Assembly: GCA_904502015.1 (NCBI GenBank)
Contig: CAJGEA010000115.1
Coordinates: 1-6,238 of the forward strand
Length of the DNA: 6,238 bases
From: an uncultured Clostridia bacterium
GTDB taxonomy: Bacteria > Bacillota > Clostridia > Oscillospirales > CAG-272
Direction: 5' to 3'
The notes beneath the pieces are model-generated. The model saw only the letters and a program-made list of their open reading frames with translations, ran no database searches and was not told the DNA's origin. Shown here piece after piece: positions 1 to 5,727 of this stretch. Each line of letters begins with the position of its first letter. The stretch's first letter is position 1. The position numbers were made by a program, and so were the translations under genes.

Positions 1-534
1 GAGCCCATCCGCATATTGCTGACCATGCTCTGCTACTACAAGGAGTCCCTTCCGCAGGGCGCGCCGTCCTCGCCCGCGATCACGAATATCATTATGTATG
101 ATTTTGACGAGAAGGTGGGGGCGTACTGCCGAGGAAAGGGCGTTGCATACACGAGATATTGCGACGATATGACGTTTTCGGGGGATTTTGATGAAGCGGA
201 AATCATGGTGTTTGTCAAAAATGAGCTGAAAAAACTCGGGTTGCTTTTGAAAAACCGCAAAACGGCGGTCATCCCCGCGTCCAAGCGGCAAACGGTGACG
301 GGCATTGTTGTCAACGAGAAAATCAATCTGACGCGGGACTACAAAAAGAAGATTCGACAGGAGATGTACTACATCGGGAAATTCGGCCTTGACGAGCATT
401 TGAAGAGGTTGGGTATCGCAGACAAGCAGGGATATCTCGGTTCGCTTGGGGGGCGGATTTCGTTCGTTTTGCAAACGCTTCCGAACGATCGGGAATTTTT
501 GCACTACAAGAAATTACTGGAAAAGAAGACATAG
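1..534 (+). CDS. Retron-type reverse transcriptase, C-terminal part (5' end outside window)
   Basis: The reading frame is open from base 1 and ends with TAG at 532-534, so 177 residues of the palm and thumb are visible and the start lies to the left. Visible residues 17-29 hold the RT motif LPQGAPSSP followed by AITN. Residues 50-56 hold YTRYCDD, the catalytic YxDD site with Cys at the variable position; D55 and D56 should bind metal. Residues 99-101 are VTG followed by IVVN, the motif that marks retron and retron-like bacterial RTs. The end (YLGSLGGRISFVLQ, then NDREF) matches the usual retron RT thumb ending. In retrons this enzyme copies an adjacent structured RNA into msDNA and works with an effector in anti-phage defence. 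Neither partner is visible: a hairpin follows 2 bases after the stop and the next gene is convergent. No group II intron maturase or endonuclease domain follows the thumb. Family assignment is firm; the specific retron type cannot be told. Confidence 0.9.
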   Translation, partial: EPIRILLTMLCYYKESLPQGAPSSPAITNIIMYDFDEKVGAYCRGKGVAYTRYCDDMTFSGDFDEAEIMVFVKNELKKLGLLLKNRKTAVIPASKRQTVTGIVVNEKINLTRDYKKKIRQEMYYIGKFGLDEHLKRLGIADKQGYLGSLGGRISFVLQTLPNDREFLHYKKLLEKKT

Positions 535-536
535 AA

Positions 537-574
537 AAACGCCGATGGAGATCCCTGCCTCTCCATCGGCGTTT
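537..574. terminator. Perfect 15-bp hairpin between convergent genes
   Basis: The arms 537-551 and 560-574 are perfectly complementary around the 8-base loop 552-559. The hairpin begins 2 bases after the RT stop codon and lies 18 bases beyond the stop of the minus-strand membrane gene. The A-run at 535-539 becomes a five-T tract on the minus strand. On the plus strand only three Ts close the stem before CGTTG. It therefore looks best suited to stopping the minus-strand gene, with weaker but plausible action on the RT transcript. Confidence 0.85.
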
Positions 575-592
575 CGTTGCGTTATGGTGACG

Positions 593-1117
593 TTATATGC
601 CGTAAGTCCCCGTCAGCGGATCCCTGAAAATGCCGATTTCGGGCGTGACAAAGGTGAAGACGGTAAAGAAAAGAGCCATGAGGCAGAGAAGGGCAACCGC
701 CAACTTGGGGTTTTTGCACGGGGTGGCTTCGTTGCCAAGCAGCCGCGTTTCATAGATATACGCCACCGCCGCTGAGATAAAGAAAATGGCAATGTTGATC
801 CAGTCGGGGGACGGGCCGATCACACCGTTGTAGGTGTAAAAGATCACGGGGATCAGGACAAGACCGAGCAGGATACCGCGCAGCTTGACGCACCAAAAAT
901 CTGCGCGCTCTTTGAAAAAGAAGCTCTGCACAATGGCAAAAAGAAACATCGGCCAGAACAGCAGCTTCATGTGCTCCCACGTGGATTCGTTCACGCCCGA
1001 AAAGGGGGCGACCAAGACGGATTTCCCCGTAAAGTCGTACAGAAAATGCAGCAGCGTGCCGCCCAATGACGTCACGGCAAAGCCGAAAAGCTGCCAAAGT
1101 CCGATTGATCGTTTCAT
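593..1117 (-). CDS. DUF6512-like integral membrane protein
   Basis: This encodes 174 residues starting at MKRSIGLWQ. The frame is open up to 1231, but the ATG at 1115-1117 is chosen because GGAGG (1122-1126) sits 4 bases upstream. Five hydrophobic segments are visible, at about residues 7-27, 51-68, 80-97, 105-123 and 138-158, so it is a polytopic inner-membrane protein without an obvious signal peptide. The conserved-looking blocks are APFSGVNESTWEHMKL (37-52), between helices 1 and 2, and IFRDPLTGTYG (163-173) at the C-terminus. I recognise both as marks of the DUF6512 family of small clostridial membrane proteins, whose function is unknown. The gene is a single unit, convergent with the RT and divergent from the acetyltransferase operon. 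Its promoter is not convincing: a TATACT (1142-1147, minus strand) has no good -35 partner. The family call is from memory of the motifs. Confidence 0.8.
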   Translation of the reverse strand: MKRSIGLWQLFGFAVTSLGGTLLHFLYDFTGKSVLVAPFSGVNESTWEHMKLLFWPMFLFAIVQSFFFKERADFWCVKLRGILLGLVLIPVIFYTYNGVIGPSPDWINIAIFFISAAVAYIYETRLLGNEATPCKNPKLAVALLCLMALFFTVFTFVTPEIGIFRDPLTGTYGI

Positions 1118-1121
1118 AACG

Positions 1122-1126
1122 CCTCC
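1122..1126 (-). promoter_or_regulatory. Shine-Dalgarno GGAGG deciding the start at 1117
   Basis: GGAGG on the minus strand lies 4 bases before the ATG at 1115-1117. No comparable site stands before the upstream in-frame starts, so the membrane protein is trimmed to 174 residues. Confidence 0.75.
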
Positions 1127-1185
1127 GCTTAGAAAATCGGTAGTATAGTGTATGACGCGTTCTTTTCGGATATACGAATCATTTG

Positions 1186-1214
1186 TTGACAGAGCCATGG
1201 AAATTTGATATAAT
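1186..1214 (+). promoter_or_regulatory. Perfect-consensus sigma-A promoter of the GNAT operon
   Basis: TTGACA (1186-1191) and TATAAT (1209-1214) are separated by exactly 17 bases. TG at 1206-1207 adds an extended -10 (TGATATAAT). Transcription should begin near 1221, giving a leader of about 50 bases before the ATG at 1270. It faces into the acetyltransferase, P-loop and radical SAM genes. No operator-like inverted repeat overlaps it, which suggests strong and perhaps constitutive expression. Confidence 0.92.
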
Positions 1215-1269
1215 GAATACGCTAATCTCAAAGAAAAGGTAAAAGTATCGATCGACCGGGAGAAAAATT

Positions 1270-1953
1270 ATGGTACTCAAAACACCCCGTGTCATCCTCC
1301 GCCCGTGGTGCGAGGATGACCGCGTCACCGATGCTGGCCGCATCAGTGACGCCGAAAGCCTGTATACATACGCGAGCGACCCCGAGGTGGGCCCGCCTGC
1401 GGGATGGCCGCCCCACACGAGCGTGGAGAACAGCCGCGAGATCATCCGCACGGTGCTGTCCGCGCCCGATACCTTTGCCGTGTGCCTGAAAGAGAACGGC
1501 CAGCCTGTCGGAAGCATTGGATTCCATCGCAAAGACCTCGCTACGGCGGATGACGAATATGAGCTCGGCTATTGGATCGGCAAGCCCTTTTGGGGGCAGG
1601 GGCTCGTTCCCGAAGCCGCGCGCGAGATGCTCCGCTACGCTTTTGAAGACCTCAAAATGAATCGCATCTGGTGCGGCTATTACGACGGCAATGAAAAATC
1701 CCGCCGCGTGCAGGAAAAGCTGGGGTTCGTCTATCAGCGAAAGACCGAGGGCATTGAGGTGTCGCTGCTCGGTGAGATCCGCACGGGGTATAGTAACCTT
1801 ATGACGAGGGCGCGTTGGCAAAAGGTCGGGCTGTTCCGACAGCAGAAAAAACTGCTCGGTACCTTTCTTCAAAGCGGCGCCATCTCTCGGGCGCAGTACG
1901 ACAAGAGCCTCGGTGATTTGCGCGAACTCATGGAGATGCGCGGGGTAGAATAA
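1270..1953 (+). CDS. GNAT family N-acetyltransferase (RimJ/RimL-like) with SHOCT-like C-terminal tail
   Basis: This 227-residue protein transfers an acetyl group from acetyl-CoA to an unknown acceptor amine and is cytosolic. The N-terminus (TPRVILRPW, residues 5-13) is the typical first strand of the Acetyltransf_3 type. Residues 41-52 (GPPAGWPPHTSV) form a block seen in many clostridial members. Residues 98-115 (ELGYWIGKPFWGQGLVPEA) form the acetyl-CoA pyrophosphate-binding motif A, and NEKSRRVQEKLGF (141-153) is the following helix and strand. The enzyme core ends near residue 182. Residues 190-225 (QQKKLLGTFLQSGAISRAQY, then DKSLGDLREL) form an extra two-helix tail that resembles the SHOCT oligomerisation module. 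GGGAG (1258-1262) lies 7 bases before the ATG. It is the first gene of the operon, 11 bases ahead of the P-loop gene. The GNAT call is firm; the substrate (ribosomal protein N-terminus, antibiotic or metabolite) is not readable. Confidence 0.92.
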   Translation: MVLKTPRVILRPWCEDDRVTDAGRISDAESLYTYASDPEVGPPAGWPPHTSVENSREIIRTVLSAPDTFAVCLKENGQPVGSIGFHRKDLATADDEYELGYWIGKPFWGQGLVPEAAREMLRYAFEDLKMNRIWCGYYDGNEKSRRVQEKLGFVYQRKTEGIEVSLLGEIRTGYSNLMTRARWQKVGLFRQQKKLLGTFLQSGAISRAQYDKSLGDLRELMEMRGVE

Positions 1954-1964
1954 AACAAAAAGGT

Positions 1965-2630
1965 ATGAAAATCGAGAATAACGTCTTAAAGCACTATTTG
2001 AAAAACGTATATTTTATCACGGGAACCGCCTACGCGGGCAAGTCCACGACGGTGAGGATGCTGGCCGAGCGGTACGGGATGGTCATGTGCGGCGAGAATT
2101 ATCACATGGCGGTGTCCGAGACCGTGGCAACGCCCGAAACACACCCCGACCTATGCTACAACAGGAGCCTGACCGATTGGCGCGCGTTCGTCACGCGCTC
2201 GCCCGAGGAATACGAGCGTTGGATCTACGCAGTCGGGCGCGAGGCGGCGGAGTTTGAGGTCGCTCATCTGATCGCCATAGCGCAGGCGGGGAAGGTGATC
2301 GCGGACACCAATATCCCCCTCGATATTTTGCGGGAAATTTCCGATTACGATCACGTAGCGGTGATGCTGTCACCGCAGTCCATGAGCGTGGAGCGGTTCT
2401 TTGACCGCAATGACCCCGACAAGCAGTTCCTCTTGAACGTCATCGACAGTTGTGATGACCCCGAGGCGGTCATGGAAAACTACCGCGCGGGGCTTGCGCG
2501 GATCAACAGCCGCGAGCACTACGACGAGTACGCAAGCAGCGGATTTTTCACCGTCGTGCGCGAGGATACCGACGAGGATACGCGCGAGCGTGTCTGTGAC
2601 ACCGTTGCCAAGCATTTTGGCCTTATGTGA
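1965..2630 (+). CDS. P-loop NTPase, small-molecule-kinase-like
   Basis: This 221-residue protein carries a Walker A motif, GTAYAGKST, at residues 20-28 directly after a hydrophobic strand (NVYFITG). That is the arrangement of shikimate- and adenylate-kinase-like nucleotide kinases, and the length fits a single-domain kinase. VIADTNIPLDIL (111-122) is a hydrophobic strand ending in an acid and probably takes the Walker B or substrate-binding place. RFFDRNDPDKQF (144-155) supplies arginine and lysine residues such as line the lid of these kinases. No helicase or AAA+ sensor motifs are seen. The protein probably transfers phosphate from ATP to a small molecule or polar group; this is inferred from fold alone. 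The start is uncertain: AAAAAGG stands only 1 base from the ATG, so translation may depend on coupling to the GNAT gene 11 bases upstream. Its last codons (ATGTGA) overlap a possible GTG start of the next gene. Confidence 0.8.
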   Translation: MKIENNVLKHYLKNVYFITGTAYAGKSTTVRMLAERYGMVMCGENYHMAVSETVATPETHPDLCYNRSLTDWRAFVTRSPEEYERWIYAVGREAAEFEVAHLIAIAQAGKVIADTNIPLDILREISDYDHVAVMLSPQSMSVERFFDRNDPDKQFLLNVIDSCDDPEAVMENYRAGLARINSREHYDEYASSGFFTVVREDTDEDTRERVCDTVAKHFGLM

Positions 2631-2637
2631 TCGATGC

Positions 2638-2642
2638 GGGAG
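2638..2642 (+). promoter_or_regulatory. Shine-Dalgarno GGGAG selecting the ATG at 2648
   Basis: GGGAG lies 5 bases before ATG 2648. The same frame also offers GTG at 2627, overlapping the previous stop, and GTG at 2642. Neither has a purine-rich site at a usable distance, so 2648 is preferred. Confidence 0.65.
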
Positions 2643-2647
2643 TGGAT

Positions 2648-3397
2648 ATGAATCAATACCTCAAAAATTTAAATAAGATCGAATTCGTCGTGACCTACGC
2701 CTGCACGGGGCGGTGTAAGCATTGCTCCGAGGGAGAGCACACGTCTTGCGGCGAGCGGATTGAACCGCAAATTGCCGCGGATGCGGTGCGGAAGATTGCG
2801 GCGGAGTATGACATCAAAACCGTGATGACTTTCGGCGGTGAGCCGCTTTTATATACGGACGCGGTCTATGCCATCACGACCGCCGCCAGGAAATTGAATA
2901 TTCCCAAACGCCAGGTCATCACCAACGGCTATTTTTCCAAGAATGCCGAAAGAATCCGCGAGGTCGCGGAGCATCTTGCCGCGTGCGGTGTGAACGATCT
3001 GCTGTTGTCGGTAGATGCGTTCCATCAGGAAATCATACCGCTTGACGTGGTGAAGCAGTTTGCCACCGAGGCAAGGAAGCGCGGCATCCCGATTCGGCTG
3101 CAACCCGCGTGGCTTGTGAGTGCCGTGGATGACAATCCGTACAACGTAAAAACGAGAGAGATTCTCGGCAGCTTTGCTGAAATGTCACTTCCCGTGGGGG
3201 AAGGAAACGTGATTTTCCCCGAGGGGAACGCGTTGAAATATCTCTCGGAGTATTTCACTCACACACTTCCCGAAAATCCGTACGTGGAAGATCCGCGCGA
3301 CGTGTGTTGCGTGTCATTCTCGCCCAACGGCGACGTTCTCGGCAGGAACGTGTACGAGCGCGATATTATGGAAATCATAGAAGATTATGCTCTGTAA
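2648..3397 (+). CDS. Radical SAM protein
   Basis: This 249-residue protein has the CxxxCxxC cluster motif CTGRCKHC, with cysteines 19, 23 and 26 to ligate a 4Fe-4S cluster that cleaves S-adenosylmethionine. TFGGEPLL (61-68) contains the GGE motif that contacts the SAM amino group. ITNG (91-94) and SVDAFHQEIIP (121-131) are the later core strands. The C-terminus has CCVSFSPNGDVLGRN (220-234), resembling the start of a SPASM or Twitch-like auxiliary region. Only two adjacent cysteines are present there, so a full auxiliary cluster is unlikely. The enzyme is the third gene of the operon, 17 bases after the P-loop gene. No short Cys-rich or leader-like peptide gene that could be a RiPP precursor is visible nearby. 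The superfamily is certain; the reaction and substrate are unknown. Translation from GTG 2627 would add seven residues. Confidence 0.92.
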   Translation: MNQYLKNLNKIEFVVTYACTGRCKHCSEGEHTSCGERIEPQIAADAVRKIAAEYDIKTVMTFGGEPLLYTDAVYAITTAARKLNIPKRQVITNGYFSKNAERIREVAEHLAACGVNDLLLSVDAFHQEIIPLDVVKQFATEARKRGIPIRLQPAWLVSAVDDNPYNVKTREILGSFAEMSLPVGEGNVIFPEGNALKYLSEYFTHTLPENPYVEDPRDVCCVSFSPNGDVLGRNVYERDIMEIIEDYAL

Positions 3398-3431
3398 GAG
3401 AGCAGTTTGAATTTGGAGTTATATTATTTTA

Positions 3432-3458
3432 TTGCGAAAGGGCAAGAGGTCTTATAAT
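3432..3458 (+). promoter_or_regulatory. Possible promoter of the nucleotidyltransferase gene
   Basis: A perfect TATAAT (3453-3458) lies in a distinctly AT-rich gap. The best -35 is TTGCGA (3432-3437; 4 of 6 bases match), with a short 15-base spacer. It starts 34 bases after the radical SAM stop codon. The -10 is good but the -35 and spacing are poor, so the gene may instead, or also, be read from the upstream operon promoter; no terminator is visible between the two genes. Confidence 0.4.
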
Positions 3459-3474
3459 CAAATTTGGGTTTGAC

Positions 3475-3482
3475 GGAGGTGA
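3475..3482 (+). promoter_or_regulatory. Very strong Shine-Dalgarno GGAGGTGA
   Basis: This near-complete match to the 16S anti-Shine-Dalgarno lies 5 bases before ATG 3488 and fixes that start. The longer frame from TTG 3464 would place the site inside the coding region, so it is rejected. Confidence 0.85.
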
Positions 3483-3487
3483 CTTGG

Positions 3488-4150
3488 ATGATAGATATTA
3501 CTGCTTGGATGAATGATTTTTTGCGGAAGCTAAATGATACTTTTGAAAACCGCGTATGGTTTGTCGGCTTGCAAGGCAGCTACGGCCGCGGTGAAGCTCG
3601 TGACACAAGCGACATTGACGTTGTCGTGATACTTGACGAGCTGTCCACCTCGGATATTCAAGCCTACAATGTCATGTTAGATACTCTGCCGGAGAGAGAG
3701 CTGATCTGCGGTTTTCTTTCGGGGAAGGACGAGCTTTTCCGATGGGAGCCTTCCGACCTTTTTCAGTTCTATTATGACACGACACCCATAAAAGGCAGCC
3801 TTGATGAATTGCTTGCGGTCATTGACGGGGCGGCTGTGGACAGGGCCATCAAAATCGGCGCGTGCAACATCTACCACGGCTGTGTGCATAATATGCTGCA
3901 CGAAAAGAGCGAGGACATTTTGCTTGGGCTGTATAAATCCGCCTCTTTCGTTGTGCAGGCGATCGTTTTCAAGCAAACGGGCAAATACATCAAGCATCAA
4001 AAAGACCTGCTGGGCGCGGTTCCCGCCGATGAACGAAAGATTATGGACACCTTTTTGATGCTGAAAAACGGCGAAGCCGTGGAGTTCGGCGCAATGTCGG
4101 AAGCATTGATCGCTTGGGCTAAAAATCAGATTGAGGAGAAGAATTTATAA
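3488..4150 (+). CDS. Nucleotidyltransferase-domain protein (polymerase beta superfamily) with helical C-terminus
   Basis: This 220-residue protein begins MIDITAWMND. Residues 27-44 (GLQGSYGRGEARDTSDID) carry the family's GS motif and the metal-binding DxD pair, D42 and D44, followed by the strand VVVIL. A third carboxylate probably comes from the DLFQFYYD region (D90 or D97). From about residue 115 the protein is helical (IKIGACNIYHGCVHNMLHEK onward), the arrangement seen in aminoglycoside nucleotidyltransferases and in proteins where this domain joins a HEPN-like bundle. It should transfer a nucleoside monophosphate from an NTP to an alcohol, phosphate or protein. No small HEPN toxin gene lies beside it, so a two-gene MNT/HEPN toxin-antitoxin pair is not supported. 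Antibiotic modification is possible but unproven. The gene is 90 bases after the radical SAM gene, with its own strong ribosome-binding site and a terminator 23 bases downstream. Confidence 0.85.
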   Translation: MIDITAWMNDFLRKLNDTFENRVWFVGLQGSYGRGEARDTSDIDVVVILDELSTSDIQAYNVMLDTLPERELICGFLSGKDELFRWEPSDLFQFYYDTTPIKGSLDELLAVIDGAAVDRAIKIGACNIYHGCVHNMLHEKSEDILLGLYKSASFVVQAIVFKQTGKYIKHQKDLLGAVPADERKIMDTFLMLKNGEAVEFGAMSEALIAWAKNQIEEKNL

Positions 4151-4173
4151 TACTTGAAACAGACGTACGGTCA

Positions 4174-4219
4174 AAAAAGGCTTATTCAACCCCGAGGGCG
4201 GGGGAGAACAAGCCTTTTT
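4174..4219. terminator. Bidirectional hairpin terminator after the nucleotidyltransferase gene
   Basis: Bases 4174-4187 pair with 4206-4219 (14 positions with one A/C mismatch at 4184/4209), and the loop can form a further CCCC/GGGG stem (4190-4193 with 4201-4204). Five Ts follow on the plus strand and six on the minus strand. It lies 23 bases after the nucleotidyltransferase stop and 81 bases beyond the stop of the convergent membrane gene. Confidence 0.85.
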
Positions 4220-4262
4220 GGTATATCACGAAAGCGGGATTGCGGGATGGGGGCGGTGTTTC

Positions 4263-4310
4263 ACGTCGGACGTTATACGTCGGACGTTATACGTCGGACG
4301 TTATACGTCG
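4263..4310. repeat. 14-bp tandem repeat, about 3.4 copies, overlapping a stop codon
   Basis: The unit GTCGGACGTTATAC occurs three times without change (4265-4278, 4279-4292, 4293-4306), flanked by AC on the left and a partial GTCG on the right. Each junction contains the inverted repeat GACGT-TAT-ACGTC. The right end lies inside the minus-strand DUF1576-like gene: its last codons GAC GTA TAA are written by the first repeat unit that ribosomes meet. Units further out lie in the 3' untranslated region, so copy-number change there would not alter the protein. No spacers separate the units. Confidence 0.95.
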
Positions 4311-5713
4311 TCCTCTCGCAGAGGCTTCACGCGGTAAAAATCCAGAATGGGGATGAGGACGAGCGCGGTCAGACCGGCGTTGAACCCGCCGTTATACAGA
4401 ACGAAGCCGCCGTGCATCTCGGCGGTCACGGCGCAGATGATCGCGCTCATAAAGCCCGCCAACACGCCGTAGCGGAATCCGTACTTGCCCGCGATGGGGC
4501 AGAGTCCCGTTGCGAACGCAAGGCCGTTGATGTACGCCTGCGTGGAAAGCGTCCAGGGCATATCAAAATCCGTCAGAAGGCAGATCCCGAGGACAACGGC
4601 AAACAAGGCGGCGAAGCCAACCGCGATGGGAAAGACGTTTCGGGGGTGCTGTCCGTCAGCCGCGAAGGTAAGGGCGGCAAATACGATGCCCACGGTCGCC
4701 CCGGTAAAGCCGGCTCCCGAGGGGAGCAAGGGGAAGATGGACGGGAGTACCATGACCAGGTTCAGGTAGGCCAGAATTGCAAGGCCATACAGCGCGATGT
4801 TAATGAGGCAAAGCGACATGCCGAATTTGTCCGTAAAATCGGTGCCGTATCCCGTGCAGCGCAAAAGCTCACGGTATCGGCGCAGGCTTTTCTTGTTGAG
4901 AATAAAGCCGACGAGGAAGGTAACGGCAAACAGGATGAGGAAGAACACGTTCATGAATTCCCGATAACCGTAGGGAAGCGCGGCGTAGGTCGGGTTGACG
5001 ATGGGGGTGTTCACGGGCTTGTCCACGCCGAGCGAGCTATACATAAAGGCGTTGAGGAAGATACCCAAAATGCCGATGGCCAGCCCCGCCTTGTAGAGAT
5101 TGTATCCGCGGTGCATGGCCGTGGTGCCGGGCAGCAACGCGGGGATGATAAAGCCGATGGCGAGTCCGCATACCAGCGCGAGCGCGGCACCGACCCAGTT
5201 GACGTTGACGGACAGCGCATCGTATTTTCCGATGGCGTAGCGGAAGACCAGCTCACTCACGAAGGGGGCGAGAGCCGTTGAGAAAAAAGCGATGTGAATG
5301 TTCTCGCTGACCTTCTTTTTCATCACGCCGCAGTAGAGAAGGATGCCGAAGAAGGGCGGCCACATATTCAGAAAATTCAAGCCGTAGAAGCAATGTGCCA
5401 CGATGAGCATGTAGCCCGCGAGAATGGTGGCATTGGCCTTGGCGCGGCTCACAAACACCATCAGGTTGGCAAACAAGCCGCAGATCGCGGCGTTGAACAG
5501 CGTGCTTCCCAGACCGCCCAGTGCGAAGTAATCCGTGACGAGCTTGCTGGGCGAGGTTAAGATGCGAAGGAGATTCTCAAAGAAATCCCACTCCTTGGTG
5601 TAAAGCACGGCGATTGGTGTGGCGGCCAGAAAAAAGAGGCTGATAAAGACGGGGTAGGCGTATATGAGTCGGTGACTCCGCCGAATTTCTTGGTCGGACA
5701 TGGATGCGGACAT
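4301..5713 (-). CDS. DUF1576-like multi-pass membrane protein
   Basis: This encodes 470 residues starting MSASMSDQEI. ATG 5713 is chosen because AGGAGG (5722-5727) lies 8 bases upstream; the open frame continues to 5842 without an initiation signal. The protein is highly hydrophobic, with roughly ten or more membrane segments, for example at residues 17-38, 66-88, 97-113, 117-130, 142-160, 173-197, 207-227, 252-272, 300-326, 336-352, 360-381 and 414-431. Characteristic blocks are FALGGLGSTLFNAAICGL (63-80), GLNFLNMWPPFFGILLYCG (111-129), GFTGATVGIVFAALTF (335-350), GQHPRNVFPIAVGF (354-367) and NGGFNAGLTALVLIPILDF (441-459). I recognise these as the DUF1576 family of clostridial membrane proteins, of unknown function; a transport role is a guess. 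The halves look related (see findings). The gene stands alone, separated from the tRNA by a terminator; no convincing promoter was found in 5728-5816. The stop lies in a tandem repeat. Confidence 0.85.
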   Translation of the reverse strand: MSASMSDQEIRRSHRLIYAYPVFISLFFLAATPIAVLYTKEWDFFENLLRILTSPSKLVTDYFALGGLGSTLFNAAICGLFANLMVFVSRAKANATILAGYMLIVAHCFYGLNFLNMWPPFFGILLYCGVMKKKVSENIHIAFFSTALAPFVSELVFRYAIGKYDALSVNVNWVGAALALVCGLAIGFIIPALLPGTTAMHRGYNLYKAGLAIGILGIFLNAFMYSSLGVDKPVNTPIVNPTYAALPYGYREFMNVFFLILFAVTFLVGFILNKKSLRRYRELLRCTGYGTDFTDKFGMSLCLINIALYGLAILAYLNLVMVLPSIFPLLPSGAGFTGATVGIVFAALTFAADGQHPRNVFPIAVGFAALFAVVLGICLLTDFDMPWTLSTQAYINGLAFATGLCPIAGKYGFRYGVLAGFMSAIICAVTAEMHGGFVLYNGGFNAGLTALVLIPILDFYRVKPLREDDV

Positions 5714-5721
5714 GGATTGCG

Positions 5722-5727
5722 CCTCCT
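5722..5727 (-). promoter_or_regulatory. Shine-Dalgarno AGGAGG of the DUF1576-like gene
   Basis: AGGAGG on the minus strand lies 8 bases before ATG 5713. An in-frame ATG at 5701 is 20 bases from the site and too far, so 5713 is preferred. Confidence 0.8.

Noticed and set aside
1..534. Group II intron or DGR reverse transcriptase
   Set aside because: The VTG motif and the short thumb ending soon after it fit retron RTs. There is no maturase or endonuclease domain, intron RNA or template/variable repeat pair in the window.
1118..1269. Riboswitch or operator in the divergent intergenic region
   Set aside because: Beyond the perfect promoter I found no extended hairpin, T-box element or inverted repeat in the short leader at 1221-1269.
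1228..1872. Minus-strand frame of 214 residues opposite the GNAT gene
   Set aside because: The plus-strand frame shows clear GNAT motifs, a ribosome-binding site and a promoter. The opposite frame shows no family motif and would run over that promoter.
3304..3516. Plus-strand frame of 70 residues bridging the radical SAM and nucleotidyltransferase genes
   Set aside because: It overlaps the ends of two well-supported genes in another frame, has no ribosome-binding site and no family resemblance. It was considered as a possible peptide precursor and dismissed.
3488..4150. MNT/HEPN toxin-antitoxin pair
   Set aside because: The nucleotidyltransferase is larger than the usual MNT antitoxin and has no adjacent small HEPN gene or RxxxxH motif partner.
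4263..4310. CRISPR-like array
   Set aside because: The 14-base units abut directly without spacers and no cas gene is present; it is a simple tandem repeat.
4154..5281. Long plus-strand frame of 375 residues across from the DUF1576-like gene
   Set aside because: Its translation is extremely rich in Arg, Gly, Glu and Asp with no hydrophobic core pattern, and it runs through a terminator and the tandem repeat. It mirrors the membrane protein codons on the other strand.
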